A stretch of DNA of 64,000 nt. It comes from Ferruginibacter sp. (GTDB lineage: Bacteria > Bacteroidota > Bacteroidia > Chitinophagales > Chitinophagaceae). A model generated the notes under the pieces. It was not told the DNA's origin. It saw only the letters and a program-made list of their open reading frames with translations, and made no database searches. The stretch is from the NCBI GenBank assembly GCA_016786725.1, contig JAEUVU010000020.1, forward strand, positions 62,001 through 126,000, given 5' to 3'. The position numbers and the translations under genes are program-made. Positions 1 through 8,862 of the stretch are shown one piece after another. Each line of letters opens with the position of its first letter. Positions within the stretch are counted from its first letter, which is position 1.

Positions 1-724
1 AAACAAGATTGATAACACCATCCGGCATTCCGGCTTCTTTTAATATACGCATGAACATTTGTGCGCTATAAACCTGTGTGTTGGCGCATTTCCAGATAAC
101 CACATTACCACACATGGCAGCAGATGTTGGCAGATTTCCACCAATAGCCGTAAAGTTGAATGGCGTTAAGGCGAATACAAATCCTTCCAGCGGGCGGTAC
201 TCCATCCTGTTGTACATGCCGGCACCGCTGATCGGTTGCTGGCGATAGATATCACTTAAGAAGTGTACGTTAAAGCGCAAGAAATCTATCAACTCACAGG
301 CCGAATCGATCTCTGCCTGGAAAGCATTTTTACTTTGCCCCAGCATGGTAGTACCATTCATATAACCACGATACTTGCCTGCAATAAGATCCGCGGCTTT
401 TAAAAATATATTAGCCCGGTTCTCCCAACTCATGCCGGCCCATTTTTCTTTTACTTTTAGTGCGGCATTGATAGCTTTGTTTACATGCTTTGCATCACCT
501 ACATGAAATTTGCCCAACACATGCTTATGCTCATGCGGCGGACGGATATCCATGGTATTGCCTGTTCTCACTTCTTCTCCACCAATGTACATAGGTACAT
601 CAACCTTTGTACTTTTCAATTCTTTTAAAGCTGCTTTAAGGGCAAGCTTTTCTTTAGAACCGGGAGCATAATTAAGCACAGGTTCATTTACTGGCATCGG
701 GTAATAAAAATCTCCGTATTGCAT
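1..724 (-). CDS. pruA: L-glutamate gamma-semialdehyde dehydrogenase (1-pyrroline-5-carboxylate dehydrogenase), partial
   Basis: This is the N-terminal part (about 241 codons) of a gene that continues past the left edge. It starts at the ATG complementary to 722-724. The reverse-strand translation begins MQYGDFYYPMPVNEPVLNYA and later contains RPPHEHKHVLGKFH and LTPFNFTAIGGNLPTSAAMC. The second segment matches the cofactor-binding region of the aldehyde dehydrogenase superfamily in the P5C dehydrogenase branch. The family oxidises glutamate-5-semialdehyde to glutamate with NAD+, the second step of proline catabolism. The catalytic Cys and Glu would lie outside the window. No proline dehydrogenase gene is visible here. 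The family assignment is from remembered sequence pattern. Confidence 0.85.
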   Translation of the reverse strand, partial: MQYGDFYYPMPVNEPVLNYAPGSKEKLALKAALKELKSTKVDVPMYIGGEEVRTGNTMDIRPPHEHKHVLGKFHVGDAKHVNKAINAALKVKEKWAGMSWENRANIFLKAADLIAGKYRGYMNGTTMLGQSKNAFQAEIDSACELIDFLRFNVHFLSDIYRQQPISGAGMYNRMEYRPLEGFVFALTPFNFTAIGGNLPTSAAMCGNVVIWKCANTQVYSAQMFMRILKEAGMPDGVINLV

Positions 725-828
725 AATCGTTATTTTATCGTTTAAAAAAGTTCAGCAAAGGTATGCCGTACAAGTGTGCGACGCAACGATGCTTGGTAGA
801 ATTTCAAATGCTGGTTACAAAATATTTG

Positions 829-906
829 AACCACGAAGGCGCAAAGGCACGAAGAAACACAAAGAATTACTTAGTGCCACTTTGTGGCCTTTGTGTCTTT
901 GTGGTT
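829..906. repeat. Palindromic dispersed repeat (AACCACGAAGG / CTTTGTGGTT type)
   Basis: The region between pruA and prfB holds an imperfect palindrome. The left arm reads AACCACGAAGGCGCAAAGGC and the right arm ends GTGTCTTTGTGGTT. The arms are built from short purine-rich words (CACGAAGG, GCAAAGG, CACAAAG) and their complements. It sits just beyond the prfB stop codon. Similar words recur in intergenic DNA of many Bacteroidota. The small open frames crossing it are not convincing genes. Confidence 0.6.
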
Positions 907-910
907 AAAC

Positions 911-2003
911 CTACGCTTCTGTTTCCTTTTCACTCATCAAATATGCCTTTATGAAACCATCCAGTTCCCCATCCATCACCGGCCCCACATTACCTACTTC
1001 ATAATCAGTGCGGTGGTCTTTGATCATTTTATAAGGATGAAAAACATAGCTGCGTATCTGGCTGCCCCACTCTATCTTTTTCTTTTTGGCGTTGTTGGCA
1101 TCACGCAGTTCGTTGCGTTTTTGCAATTCAATTTCATACAGGCGGCTTTTCAGCATTTGCATGGCCAGTTCCCGGTTGCCCAGCTGGCTCCTGTCCTGCT
1201 GGCAAACCACTACAATACCTGTTGGAATATGCGTTAGCTGTACTTTAGTCTCTACCTTGTTTACGTTCTGCCCTCCGGCGCCACCGCTTCGGCTTGTTTC
1301 CATTTTTACATCTGCCGGGTTGATCTCAATGTTGATCGTATCATCTACCAGCGGATAAACATTCACCGATACAAAAGAAGTATGTCTTCTTGCATTGCTG
1401 TCAAATGGAGAAATACGCACCAGGCGATGCACACCACTTTCAGACTTTAGGAAGCCATAAGCAAACGGACCTTCAAACTTGTATGTACAGGTTTTAATAC
1501 CGGCGCCATCGCCCCATTGCCAGTCCATTTCGGTAACTGTCCAGCCCTGCTTTTCGCCATACATGCGAAACATACGGGCAAGCATTTCGGCCCAGTCTTG
1601 GCTTTCGGTACCACCTGCACCACTGTTTATCTGCATCATGGCGGGCAGTTCGTCTTCAGGCTGGTTAAGCGTACTTTTAAATTCGGCTTCTTCAATTTTA
1701 TCAATAGCAAGATCATATGCTTCTTTCACTTCCTCCTCGCTGGTTTCGCCTGCTTTCCAGAATTCGAATAACACCGCAAAATCCTCCACGGCAGTATCAA
1801 CTGCATTGTAGAGGTTTATCCAGTATTCATGCACTTTAATTTCTTTCAGAATGGCTGTTGCACGGGCATTATCGTCCCAAAAACCCGGCGAAAGTGAAAG
1901 TTGTTTATCATTGGCTGCTTTGGCCTGTCGGTTAGCGACGTCAAAGAAACCTCCCCAAGACCAACACACGGTCTCTCATAGATTTTAAATGCTCGATTGT
2001 CAT
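911..2003 (-). CDS. prfB: Peptide chain release factor 2, expressed by programmed +1 frameshift
   Basis: RF2 recognises UGA and UAA stop codons and triggers peptide release. The start is the ATG at 2003 ([20 protein letters not shown]). After 20 codons the frame meets an in-frame TGA (1943-1941). Translation continues if the ribosome slips +1 at CTT (1946-1944), joining codon 21 (GAC, 1942-1940) and giving 363 residues. GGGGAGG lies 3 nt upstream of the CTT, as in the E. coli prfB signal. Diagnostic motifs are the SPF anticodon-like tripeptide at about 198-200 ([12 protein letters not shown]) and GGQ at about 243-245 ([12 protein letters not shown]). An uninterrupted frame starting at 1969 is an artefact of the frameshift. 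Autoregulation by RF2 level is the known logic of this arrangement. Confidence 0.95.
1941..1956 (-). promoter_or_regulatory. prfB programmed +1 frameshift site
   Basis: Reading the minus strand, the site is GGGGAGG-TTT-CTT-TGA-C. It contains a Shine-Dalgarno-like stimulator (GGGGAGG, 1956-1950), a 3-nt spacer, the slippery CTT codon, the TGA stop and the following C that weakens termination. The arrangement matches the E. coli RF2 site (AGGGGG TAT CTT TGA C). Low RF2 slows termination at TGA and favours slippage, which raises RF2. Confidence 0.93.
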
Positions 2004-2257
2004 AGGGCGTAAAGGTAAATGAATATTCTCAGCGGCAGAAGGATTTTTAATATTTTAGGCAGCGGCCTGAATAGCAGAGATTGCAGCGAAACAATATCAA
2101 ATTGTATCTGATGGGTTTCTAACTTAGTTTTTTCATGAACATAAAACTGGCGGCTGATTTTTAGCCTGCTGTAAAAGCCCAGTATATTCTCAATTTGATT
2201 AGATATTTATTTGTAAAACCCGCAACCAATTACCTGAAAAAACCGTTTCTGATTACG

Positions 2258-2297
2258 ATGCATTATTTACCTGAAATTAAACAGGCAAATCATGCAT
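2258..2297. repeat. Inverted repeat upstream of CHU_C protein gene
   Basis: The arms ATGCATTATTTACCTG (2258-2273) and CAGGCAAATCATGCAT (2282-2297) pair at 14 of 16 positions around an 8-nt A/T loop. The repeat lies about 30 nt upstream of the putative -33 element of the gene at 2397. It could be a regulator site or simply a hairpin. It lacks a T-run, so a terminator is unlikely. Confidence 0.5.
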
Positions 2298-2328
2298 CAA
2301 AAAAGCATTTAATATTGTCAATGAATGG

Positions 2329-2358
2329 TTGAGAGATGCTAAAAATGTTTTAACTTTA
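2329..2358 (+). promoter_or_regulatory. Candidate Bacteroidota-type promoter
   Basis: TTG (2329-2331), 19-nt spacer, TAACTTTA (2351-2358). This is close to the TTTG - N19 - TANNTTTG consensus, with one mismatch at the last base of the -7 box. It lies 38 nt before the ATG at 2397. Confidence 0.45.
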
Positions 2359-2396
2359 AACACCCCCATCTACATTTTTTACTTGCATTAAAAATT

Positions 2397-4835
2397 ATGC
2401 TGTTAAACCGTTATATACCCTTTTTGCTGATGGCCTGTGCAATACCTGCAGCTGTATTTGCACAATGCCCTCCCAATATTGATTTTGAGAGAGGCGATTT
2501 CAGTAACTGGACCTGTTATACAGGTAATGTTGCGTCAGTAGATGGTAATAATGTTATCACTTTTAACTATGCCGGAGGGCCTACTGCAAACAGGCATACC
2601 ATGTACTCAGCCATTGGTGCCAATGGTGTTACCGACCCTTATGGCGGCTTTCCTGTGGTATGCCCCAATGGCAGCGGGCACTCCATTATGCTGGGCAACA
2701 GTTCTGCGGGCAGGGAAGCTGAAGGTGTTTCTTATGATTTTACCATTCCTGCCAATGCAAATACCTACAATCTTATATACAACTATGCAGTAGTTTTCCA
2801 GGATCCTGGCCACCAGGAATCGGAGCAACCCAGGCTCGACCTGCTGGTACAGAATTTGTCTGATGGATACCCCATCTCCTGTTCCTCTTTTTCATTTTTT
2901 GCCAATGGCTCACCTTTACCCGGCTTTCAGCTGTCTCCAAACCCGGGAGGAAATACGCCGGTTTGGTATAAAAACTGGACGGCTGTTTCCATCAACCTCG
3001 ATAACCTGGCAGGTAAAAGCATCAGACTGTTTTTTAAAACGGCAGATTGTACTTTCCGTGTTCATTTTGGGTATGCTTATATAGACGTGAACAGTGAATG
3101 CAGCGACAGGTTTGAAGGTGCTGATTTTTGCCCGGATGATCAGTTTGTAAGGGTAAATGCCCCTTATGGTTATCAAACCTACACCTGGTATAATCCCACT
3201 TTTACACAGGTTTTAGGTAATAGCCAAACACTTACTCTAGCTCCTCCACCGGCTGCAGGCACCCAGGTGGCTGTTGTGGTGGTACCATACAGCGGTTATG
3301 GCTGTATTGACACTTTGTATACTACCCTCCATGATACTTTGACCTACCAGGCAAATGCAGGGCCTGATAAGGTTTCATGTAATAACAGTATAGCCCAAAT
3401 TGGCGTACCGCCCAAGCCTGGCTGGTTTTATACCTGGACCCCCGCTATTGGGTTAAATGACCAATTTCTGGCTAACCCTTTTGCTACGCCGGATGTAACA
3501 ACAGATTATTATTTAAGGGTTAATCATAACGGAGGAGGTTGCGTAAGTCATGATACTGTTACAGTGAAGGCAGCAAAATTATACGATAGTCTCATTGTGT
3601 TTGGTAAACCAGACTGGTGTATTGGAAGCGGAGACAGTTCTGTTTTACAGGTAATGCCATGTGACAGCGTACAATGGTATAAAAACGGAATTGCCATACC
3701 AGGAGCAAACGGGCAACGATACAAAGCAACAGAAACCGGAACTTATAATGCCCAGGTATATAGCTTTCTTGGATGCTTTTTGGTTACCAAAAGCATTAAT
3801 ATAAATATTGCCTCTATACCTGTACCCGGATTTACGGTAGATAAACCGGCACAATGTTTTGTCAACAACAGGTTTATTTTTACCAATACCAGTACCAATG
3901 CCGTTGGATCAATGCAGTATAAATGGATTACCGGAGATGGTTATACAGGCACTACCCGGGATCTTGCCTATAGTTTTAAAAAGCCGGGTATTTACGAAGT
4001 GGTGTTGGTAGTAAGCAGTAATGTTATTTGTGCAGACAGCACCAGTATCACAGTTACCGTACATCCAAATGTATATGCCGAGTTTACTGTAAATTCAGCC
4101 TGCATTAACCAACCGGTAATGCCGGTAAATAAAACTGTTGACCCAGGTACCTCAACGGTGCATTACCTATGGGACTTTGGCAATGGCCAGACATCTACAT
4201 TGCGTAATCCCCCCACACAAACCTACCCTGCAGGAGCAGGCAATTATGTAATGAGTTTATCGGTATTTACTGATCAATGCCCTTTTCCTGTGAATACACA
4301 AAAAAGATTTGTGGTGATTGAGAAACCGATCCCCGGAAAAAGATACCCGGAAGCTTATGCTGTTACCAATTTGCCTTTAACACTCGAAGCCAGGCCCATT
4401 GGGAACAGTGTACTTTGGGCACCTGCAACCGGGCTTGATAATGCAGGCAGTTATACACCTGTTTTTATTAGTGATAAGGAGCAGCAATTTACCATTACCC
4501 TTAAAACAGTTGCAGGATGTACAACAGTAGATACGCAGGTGGTTAAAATAAACAAGAACATCGTGATTTATGTACCCAATGCATTTACCCCAAATAATGA
4601 TGCCCTTAATGATGTTTTAAAACCTTTTATGATCGGTATCAAACAACTTGTTTATTTCAGAATATTCAACCGGTGGGGAGAACTGGTTTTTGAAACCAAA
4701 GACGTAAACCAGGGCTGGGATGGCCGTTTTAAAGGCAACCCTGTTCAATCTCATACCCTGGTATGGATGCTGCAGGGTATTGGAGCAGATAATAAGACTT
4801 ATAATGCCAAGGGGAGTACAGTTTTAATACACTAA
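2397..4835 (+). CDS. Secreted PKD-domain protein with type B T9SS C-terminal sorting domain (CHU_C)
   Basis: This 812-residue protein has an N-terminal signal peptide (LLMACAIPAAVFAQ, cleavage near residue 22). Its N-terminal part (roughly 25-230) looks like a beta-sandwich ligand or adhesion module, followed by Ig-like repeats. At least one PKD-type domain lies around 480-560 (FTNTSTNAVGSMQYKW..GDGYTG), with a second PKD-like unit after it (YLWDFGNGQTS). The last ~90 residues (VPNAFTPNNDALNDVLKPF..FNRWGELVFE..GWDGRFKG) are the gliding-motility-associated type B C-terminal domain. This domain is known to direct export by the type IX secretion system and surface attachment. No catalytic motif was recognised, so a large surface adhesin or structural protein is likely. 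It appears to be transcribed alone. Confidence 0.85.
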   Translation: MLLNRYIPFLLMACAIPAAVFAQCPPNIDFERGDFSNWTCYTGNVASVDGNNVITFNYAGGPTANRHTMYSAIGANGVTDPYGGFPVVCPNGSGHSIMLGNSSAGREAEGVSYDFTIPANANTYNLIYNYAVVFQDPGHQESEQPRLDLLVQNLSDGYPISCSSFSFFANGSPLPGFQLSPNPGGNTPVWYKNWTAVSINLDNLAGKSIRLFFKTADCTFRVHFGYAYIDVNSECSDRFEGADFCPDDQFVRVNAPYGYQTYTWYNPTFTQVLGNSQTLTLAPPPAAGTQVAVVVVPYSGYGCIDTLYTTLHDTLTYQANAGPDKVSCNNSIAQIGVPPKPGWFYTWTPAIGLNDQFLANPFATPDVTTDYYLRVNHNGGGCVSHDTVTVKAAKLYDSLIVFGKPDWCIGSGDSSVLQVMPCDSVQWYKNGIAIPGANGQRYKATETGTYNAQVYSFLGCFLVTKSININIASIPVPGFTVDKPAQCFVNNRFIFTNTSTNAVGSMQYKWITGDGYTGTTRDLAYSFKKPGIYEVVLVVSSNVICADSTSITVTVHPNVYAEFTVNSACINQPVMPVNKTVDPGTSTVHYLWDFGNGQTSTLRNPPTQTYPAGAGNYVMSLSVFTDQCPFPVNTQKRFVVIEKPIPGKRYPEAYAVTNLPLTLEARPIGNSVLWAPATGLDNAGSYTPVFISDKEQQFTITLKTVAGCTTVDTQVVKINKNIVIYVPNAFTPNNDALNDVLKPFMIGIKQLVYFRIFNRWGELVFETKDVNQGWDGRFKGNPVQSHTLVWMLQGIGADNKTYNAKGSTVLIH

Positions 4836-4846
4836 TTAATTTCAGG

Positions 4847-4932
4847 TTATAAGTTATGAATTATGAGTTATAAGTTTTTCAGATCAAAAACTTTTCACTT
4901 ACATTCTGCCACTCATAATTCATAACTTATAA
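4847..4932. repeat. AT-rich inverted repeat, perfect 22-bp arms
   Basis: The left arm starts TTATAAGTTATGAATTATGA (4847-4868). It is exactly complementary to 4911-4932, which starts ACTCATAATTCATAACTTAT. The intervening sequence is 42 nt. It fills the gap between the CHU_C protein and the pseudouridine synthase. Arms built from one short word (TTATGAATTATGAG) suggest a dispersed repeat. As RNA it could act as a terminator-like hairpin, although no T-run follows. Confidence 0.75.
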
Positions 4933-4945
4933 TTCATAACCATAA

Positions 4946-5551
4946 ATGCATTCTCTCTCCAATCGTTATTTCATTATAAATAAGCCTTTCAACATGGTAT
5001 CGCAGTTTGTAAGCACACATGATGTGGGGCTGCTGGGCGATCTTGATTTTAATTTTCCACCGGGTACACATGCAGTGGGCAGGCTGGATAATCATTCAGA
5101 AGGGCTTCTGATTCTTACCACCAATAAAAAAGTAACCCGGCTTTTATTTTTAAGCGATGAACCGCATAAAAGAACTTACCTCGTTCAGATAAACAACATC
5201 ATTTCTGCAGGAAATTTAAAGCGGCTGCAAGACGGTGTTACCATAAGAATAAAGACAGGTGTGTATTATACAACAGCTCCCTGTGATGTAAAAATTGTAA
5301 CAAATCCTGATGAATTATATGATCCCGGCGAACGGCTTACTGCTTATCCTCCTTTTACCTGGCTGCTTATTACCATTACCGAAGGAAAATTTCACCAGGT
5401 ACGTAAGATGATTGCTGCCACGGGGCATAAAACAAAGCGCCTCATACGTATTAGTATTGAAGATCTGGAATTAGGTAGATTGAAAGCCGGAGAAGTGAGA
5501 GAGATTGAAGAAGAAGTTTTTTTTGCAAAGCTTAAGATAAGCAAATATTGA
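4946..5551 (+). CDS. RsuA/RluE-type rRNA pseudouridine synthase
   Basis: This 201-residue single-domain protein is typical of the short RluE-like members that lack the N-terminal S4 domain. The catalytic motif is HAVGRLDNHSEGLLILTT, where Asp in GRLD is the family nucleophile. It is followed by KRTYLVQI and the C-terminal family motif EGKFHQVRKMIAATGHKTKR. The family converts a specific uridine in rRNA to pseudouridine. I cannot assign 23S versus 16S or the exact position from sequence alone. The gene begins 13 nt after the upstream inverted repeat and stands before the YccS-like gene, separated from it by a candidate promoter. Confidence 0.85.
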   Translation: MHSLSNRYFIINKPFNMVSQFVSTHDVGLLGDLDFNFPPGTHAVGRLDNHSEGLLILTTNKKVTRLLFLSDEPHKRTYLVQINNIISAGNLKRLQDGVTIRIKTGVYYTTAPCDVKIVTNPDELYDPGERLTAYPPFTWLLITITEGKFHQVRKMIAATGHKTKRLIRISIEDLELGRLKAGEVREIEEEVFFAKLKISKY

Positions 5552-5575
5552 TACGTAACATCTGGCATACCTTTG
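5548..5575 (+). promoter_or_regulatory. Candidate promoter of the YccS-like gene
   Basis: TTG (5548-5550), 17-nt spacer, TACCTTTG (5568-5575). This is a full match to the Bacteroidota -7 consensus TANNTTTG. It overlaps the stop codon of the pseudouridine synthase gene and lies 40 nt before the GTG start at 5616. Confidence 0.55.
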
Positions 5576-5615
5576 CCAAAATAAACCCGGCAGGTTTATT
5601 GCTGACATCCCAAAA

Positions 5616-7847
5616 GTGAACTACAAAAAATATATCAACTTCATCAACGGCCGCTATGCATCGGAAGGCCTGCGCATTACAGCCGGCATTATTTTGCCAT
5701 CGCTGGTGATGCATTATTTTGATATGCTTTCACTGGGCATTGTAATGTCGGTTGGTGCGCTTTGCGTAAGCGTAGCCGATACACCCGGCGCTGTAAAGCA
5801 CCGGCTTGCGGGCATGTTTTCCTGCAGCTTACTGGTAGCAGGTATATCGGTGATTACCTATTACAGTGCTGCCAATGCCTTTTTACTGGGTGCCGTACTG
5901 TTTATTTGCGGCTTTATCTTTTCTATGCTTACTGTATATGGCAACCGCAGTTCATCAGTAGGTATTGCCGTAATGCTCATCATGGTACTCAGCCTGCAGG
6001 ATCCGCTGCAGGGCAGGGATATATGGATAACTGCCGGTTACACACTAGCCGGCGGCATCTGGTATATGCTTTACAGCCTGGTGCTTTACCGGCTTCGCCC
6101 CTACCATTTTATCCAGCAGGTATTGGGAGATTATATTACCGGGGTGGGAAGTTTTCTCAAACTAAGAGGTTCTTTGTATGCAACAGATCCTGATTATGAT
6201 AAAATAAATGAACAGTTGCTGCAATCACAGGTACAGATTGAAGCAGAACAAAAAATGCTCAGCGATTTGTTATTCAATACCAGGGCCATTGTAAAAGAAA
6301 CAACACATACAGGCCGGGTACTGGTTAAAATTTACCTGGAAGTGGCAGAATTGTACGAGTCTGTAATGACGAGTTACCAGCACTATGATGTGATGCATGA
6401 GCAGTTTGATGCTACAGGCATCCTGCAGGATTACCATACCGTAATTAATGCATTTGCCAGGGAGATAGATGAAATAGGTATGGCCGTAAGATCAGGCATT
6501 TCATCTGAAACAGGCAGTGAAACAATTTTGTTGGTTAAAGGCGCCCGAAAACATTTTGATGAATTACGGCTCACCCATATGAACGAAAACAATGTGGAGG
6601 ATTTTGTGGGCCTGGGCCGCATTATGAAAAACCTGGAAGACCTGGCTGCAAAAATAAAGCTGCTGCATGGCTATACCGGTTATGAAATATCTCTTAAGAC
6701 AAATAATATTGGCACTGCCATAGAAGCACATACAGAAACCAGTCCTGATATCCGCCCATCTTTGTTTTTTGATAATCTCAACTTCAGGTCAAATACTTTC
6801 AGGCACGCATTAAGGGTATCACTAGCAATGCTGGCAGGTTATCTGATTGCTGTAATGTTTAAAATAGACCGTGGCTACTGGATACTGTTAACCATTGTTG
6901 TAATCTTAAAACCAGCATACGCCCTCACCAAAAAGCGGAACATGGACAGGCTTATCGGTACCCTTGCCGGCATAATAGCAGGCATGTTCATTCTCTATTT
7001 TGTAAAAAATAATAACGTGCTGCTTGCCCTCATGGTGTGTTTTATGGTAGCCAGTTACACCTTCATGCGTACCAACTATTTTTTGTGTGTACTGTTTATG
7101 ACACCCGAACTTCTGATTTTCTTCCACTTGCTGTATCCGGGTAATATAAGTGAACTTATGCAGGACAGGATCATTGATACAGCCATTGGCTCTGTTATTG
7201 CTTTTTTTGCCAGCCTTTTCCTGGTACCCGCCTGGGAACGGCACAGCATACGCACTTATATGGCCGAAATGCTGCAGGCCAACGAAAAATATTACAGAAC
7301 CATCGCCTGGCAGTTTACACCAGATGCAGTTAAAGATATTACAGCTATAAAACTGGCCCGCAGGAATGTGCTGATTGTACTGGCAAATTTATCCGATGCA
7401 TTTACACGTATGCTTTCAGAACCAAAACGCCACCGCCAGGGAATAAAGAATGTTCACAAATTTGTATCAGTAAACCATACACTGATATCGCACCTGGCCA
7501 CACTTTCCTGGTATCTTCAAACAAACAAAGTATCCTTCCGCTCTGCTAATCTTGTTCCCTGGATAGAAGCTACCACACAGTACTTTAAAACTGCAGAACA
7601 ACTTCTTACCGGACCAAACGAGATTATAGTATTGCCGCCTCAACCTCATTTGGGCGATCTGCAGGATATGATAAACAACCTGCTCGAAAAAAGAAAGACA
7701 GAACTGATGAACGGGCAACTTGAAACCCCTACAAAAAAAGAACTGGTAGAAACAAAATCGGTAACAGACCAGTTCAATTATATTTTGAGTGATGCTTCGG
7801 CGATACATAAATTGTGTATGGAGCATGACCGGGAGATGAAAAGCTAA
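5616..7847 (+). CDS. FUSC/YccS-family integral membrane protein
   Basis: This 743-residue protein has the duplicated layout of the YccS/YhfK (FUSC) family. There is a block of about six hydrophobic helices at roughly 20-160, a long cytoplasmic alpha-helical stretch (about 165-390), a second helix block at about 395-530 (starting FRHALRVSLAMLAGYLIAVM), and a soluble C-terminal region. Members are putative efflux or permease-like proteins; aromatic-acid efflux is known for some relatives (AaeB), but the substrate here is unknown. The start is GTG at 5616 (MNYKKYINF), in an A-rich context. A TACCTTTG promoter lies 40 nt upstream. Confidence 0.8.
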   Translation: MNYKKYINFINGRYASEGLRITAGIILPSLVMHYFDMLSLGIVMSVGALCVSVADTPGAVKHRLAGMFSCSLLVAGISVITYYSAANAFLLGAVLFICGFIFSMLTVYGNRSSSVGIAVMLIMVLSLQDPLQGRDIWITAGYTLAGGIWYMLYSLVLYRLRPYHFIQQVLGDYITGVGSFLKLRGSLYATDPDYDKINEQLLQSQVQIEAEQKMLSDLLFNTRAIVKETTHTGRVLVKIYLEVAELYESVMTSYQHYDVMHEQFDATGILQDYHTVINAFAREIDEIGMAVRSGISSETGSETILLVKGARKHFDELRLTHMNENNVEDFVGLGRIMKNLEDLAAKIKLLHGYTGYEISLKTNNIGTAIEAHTETSPDIRPSLFFDNLNFRSNTFRHALRVSLAMLAGYLIAVMFKIDRGYWILLTIVVILKPAYALTKKRNMDRLIGTLAGIIAGMFILYFVKNNNVLLALMVCFMVASYTFMRTNYFLCVLFMTPELLIFFHLLYPGNISELMQDRIIDTAIGSVIAFFASLFLVPAWERHSIRTYMAEMLQANEKYYRTIAWQFTPDAVKDITAIKLARRNVLIVLANLSDAFTRMLSEPKRHRQGIKNVHKFVSVNHTLISHLATLSWYLQTNKVSFRSANLVPWIEATTQYFKTAEQLLTGPNEIIVLPPQPHLGDLQDMINNLLEKRKTELMNGQLETPTKKELVETKSVTDQFNYILSDASAIHKLCMEHDREMKS

Positions 7848-7893
7848 ATGGATTTAAGTTTTTACATTTGTGAACTATCAAAACAATATTGGT

Positions 7894-8307
7894 ATGAAAT
7901 CACATTTTGAATTAAGTGATGAACTTTTTGAAGTGCAGTTTCAAAACGGTAAGTTAGATCCGGCATTATTTGATCATGAGGCGCATTTACGGTTAGCCTG
8001 GATACATATTAACAGGTATGGGGAAGCCAAAGCAATTGAAAATATCACCAACCAGTTGTACGCATATGTTGTTTCATTGGGGGCAGCGGATAAATACAAT
8101 AAAACACTCACCGTAGCAGCTATCAAAGCAGTAAGTCATTTTATTTCCCGGTCTGATGCCGGTAATTTTCCTGAATTTATCCTGGAGTTTCCACGATTAA
8201 AATACAATTTTAAAGAGCTTATGGCATTTCATTACAGAATGGATATTTATAACTCAGAAACTGCAAAACGGCATTACCTGGAACCAGATTTAATCCCGTT
8301 TACTTAG
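7894..8307 (+). CDS. Conserved hypothetical protein
   Basis: This small soluble, largely helical protein (137 residues from the ATG at 7894) has no signal peptide or membrane segment. A GTG at 7870 in the same frame would add eight residues (MNYQNNIG). I prefer the ATG, but the sequence does not decide it. The most striking motif is FDHEAHLRLAWIHINRYGE (Asp-His-x-x-His), followed by YNKTLTVAAIKAVSHF; the paired histidines could bind a metal. I do not recognise the family and give no function. It lies 22-46 nt after the YccS-like gene and 24 nt before the DinB-family gene, so it may share their transcript. Confidence 0.6.
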   Translation: MKSHFELSDELFEVQFQNGKLDPALFDHEAHLRLAWIHINRYGEAKAIENITNQLYAYVVSLGAADKYNKTLTVAAIKAVSHFISRSDAGNFPEFILEFPRLKYNFKELMAFHYRMDIYNSETAKRHYLEPDLIPFT

Positions 8308-8331
8308 TTCTGTTCAAAAAAATAAGGAAGA

Positions 8332-8799
8332 ATGAATCTTTGCCAACAAACAGCAAAACATTTCAGGGATGTGCATTTTGGCGGTAACTGGACATCGGTA
8401 AACCTGAAGGAAACACTTGCCAATATAAGCTGGCAACAGGCCATTACCAAAGTTCAGGACTTTAATACCATTGCAGCGCTTGTGTATCATACTAATTATT
8501 ATGTAAGCGCCGTACTGAAAGTTTTACAGGGACAAAGCCTTAATGCCAGTGATAAATTCAGCTTTGATGTTCCGCCAATACAATCGCAGGCTGACTGGGA
8601 AAAACTGCTGAACAAAACATGGGGCGAAGCAGAAAGCTTTGCTGCGCTGGTTGAACAGTTGCCCGAAAGCAGGTTTGCTGATTTTTTTGCTGATGAAAAA
8701 TATGGGAATTATTACAGGAATATTGCCGGTATAATTGAACATATACATTACCACCTCGGTCAAATCGTGATCATAAAAAAATTAATTCAGCAGGTTTAA
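8332..8799 (+). CDS. DinB-family (DinB/YfiT-like) putative metalloprotein
   Basis: This 155-residue protein fits the four-helix-bundle DinB-like superfamily. A conserved His lies on the second helix (ALVYHTNYY, His53). The C-terminal pair lies in IIEHIHYHLGQIVI (His137 or 139, and His141), which supplies the usual three-histidine metal site. Superfamily members include thiol-dependent transferases such as bacillithiol and mycothiol S-transferases, as well as many of unknown function. No substrate can be assigned. It follows the hypothetical gene by 24 nt and probably ends that transcription unit. Confidence 0.75.
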   Translation: MNLCQQTAKHFRDVHFGGNWTSVNLKETLANISWQQAITKVQDFNTIAALVYHTNYYVSAVLKVLQGQSLNASDKFSFDVPPIQSQADWEKLLNKTWGEAESFAALVEQLPESRFADFFADEKYGNYYRNIAGIIEHIHYHLGQIVIIKKLIQQV

Positions 8800-8862
8800 A
8801 TTTTAATGCATTGCCGGTTATTGTGTTAAAGATATTTTACAGCTTATTAACTTAATTATCGG

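Larger units (their letters stand above)
2004..2396. other. Intergenic region with hairpin and candidate promoter
   Basis: This is the only gap over 300 nt without a gene. It separates divergent prfB and the secreted protein at 2397. No convincing ORF or RNA gene is visible. It contains an imperfect inverted repeat at 2258-2273 / 2282-2297 (14 of 16 positions pair, 8-nt loop) and a candidate promoter at 2329-2358. The rest shows nothing I can name. Confidence 0.6.

Noticed and set aside
763..954. Small ORFs over the 829-906 repeat
   Set aside because: They read through a palindromic repeat and the antisense side of the prfB 3' end, with no family pattern.
1479..1811. Antisense ORFs opposite prfB
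   Set aside because: Long shadow frames of a conserved gene on the other strand; codon pattern follows prfB.
911..1969. Uninterrupted ORF starting at [14 protein letters not shown] as the whole prfB
   Set aside because: Its first residues are the out-of-frame reading upstream of the frameshift. The real start is the ATG at 2003 followed by +1 slippage at CTT-TGA.
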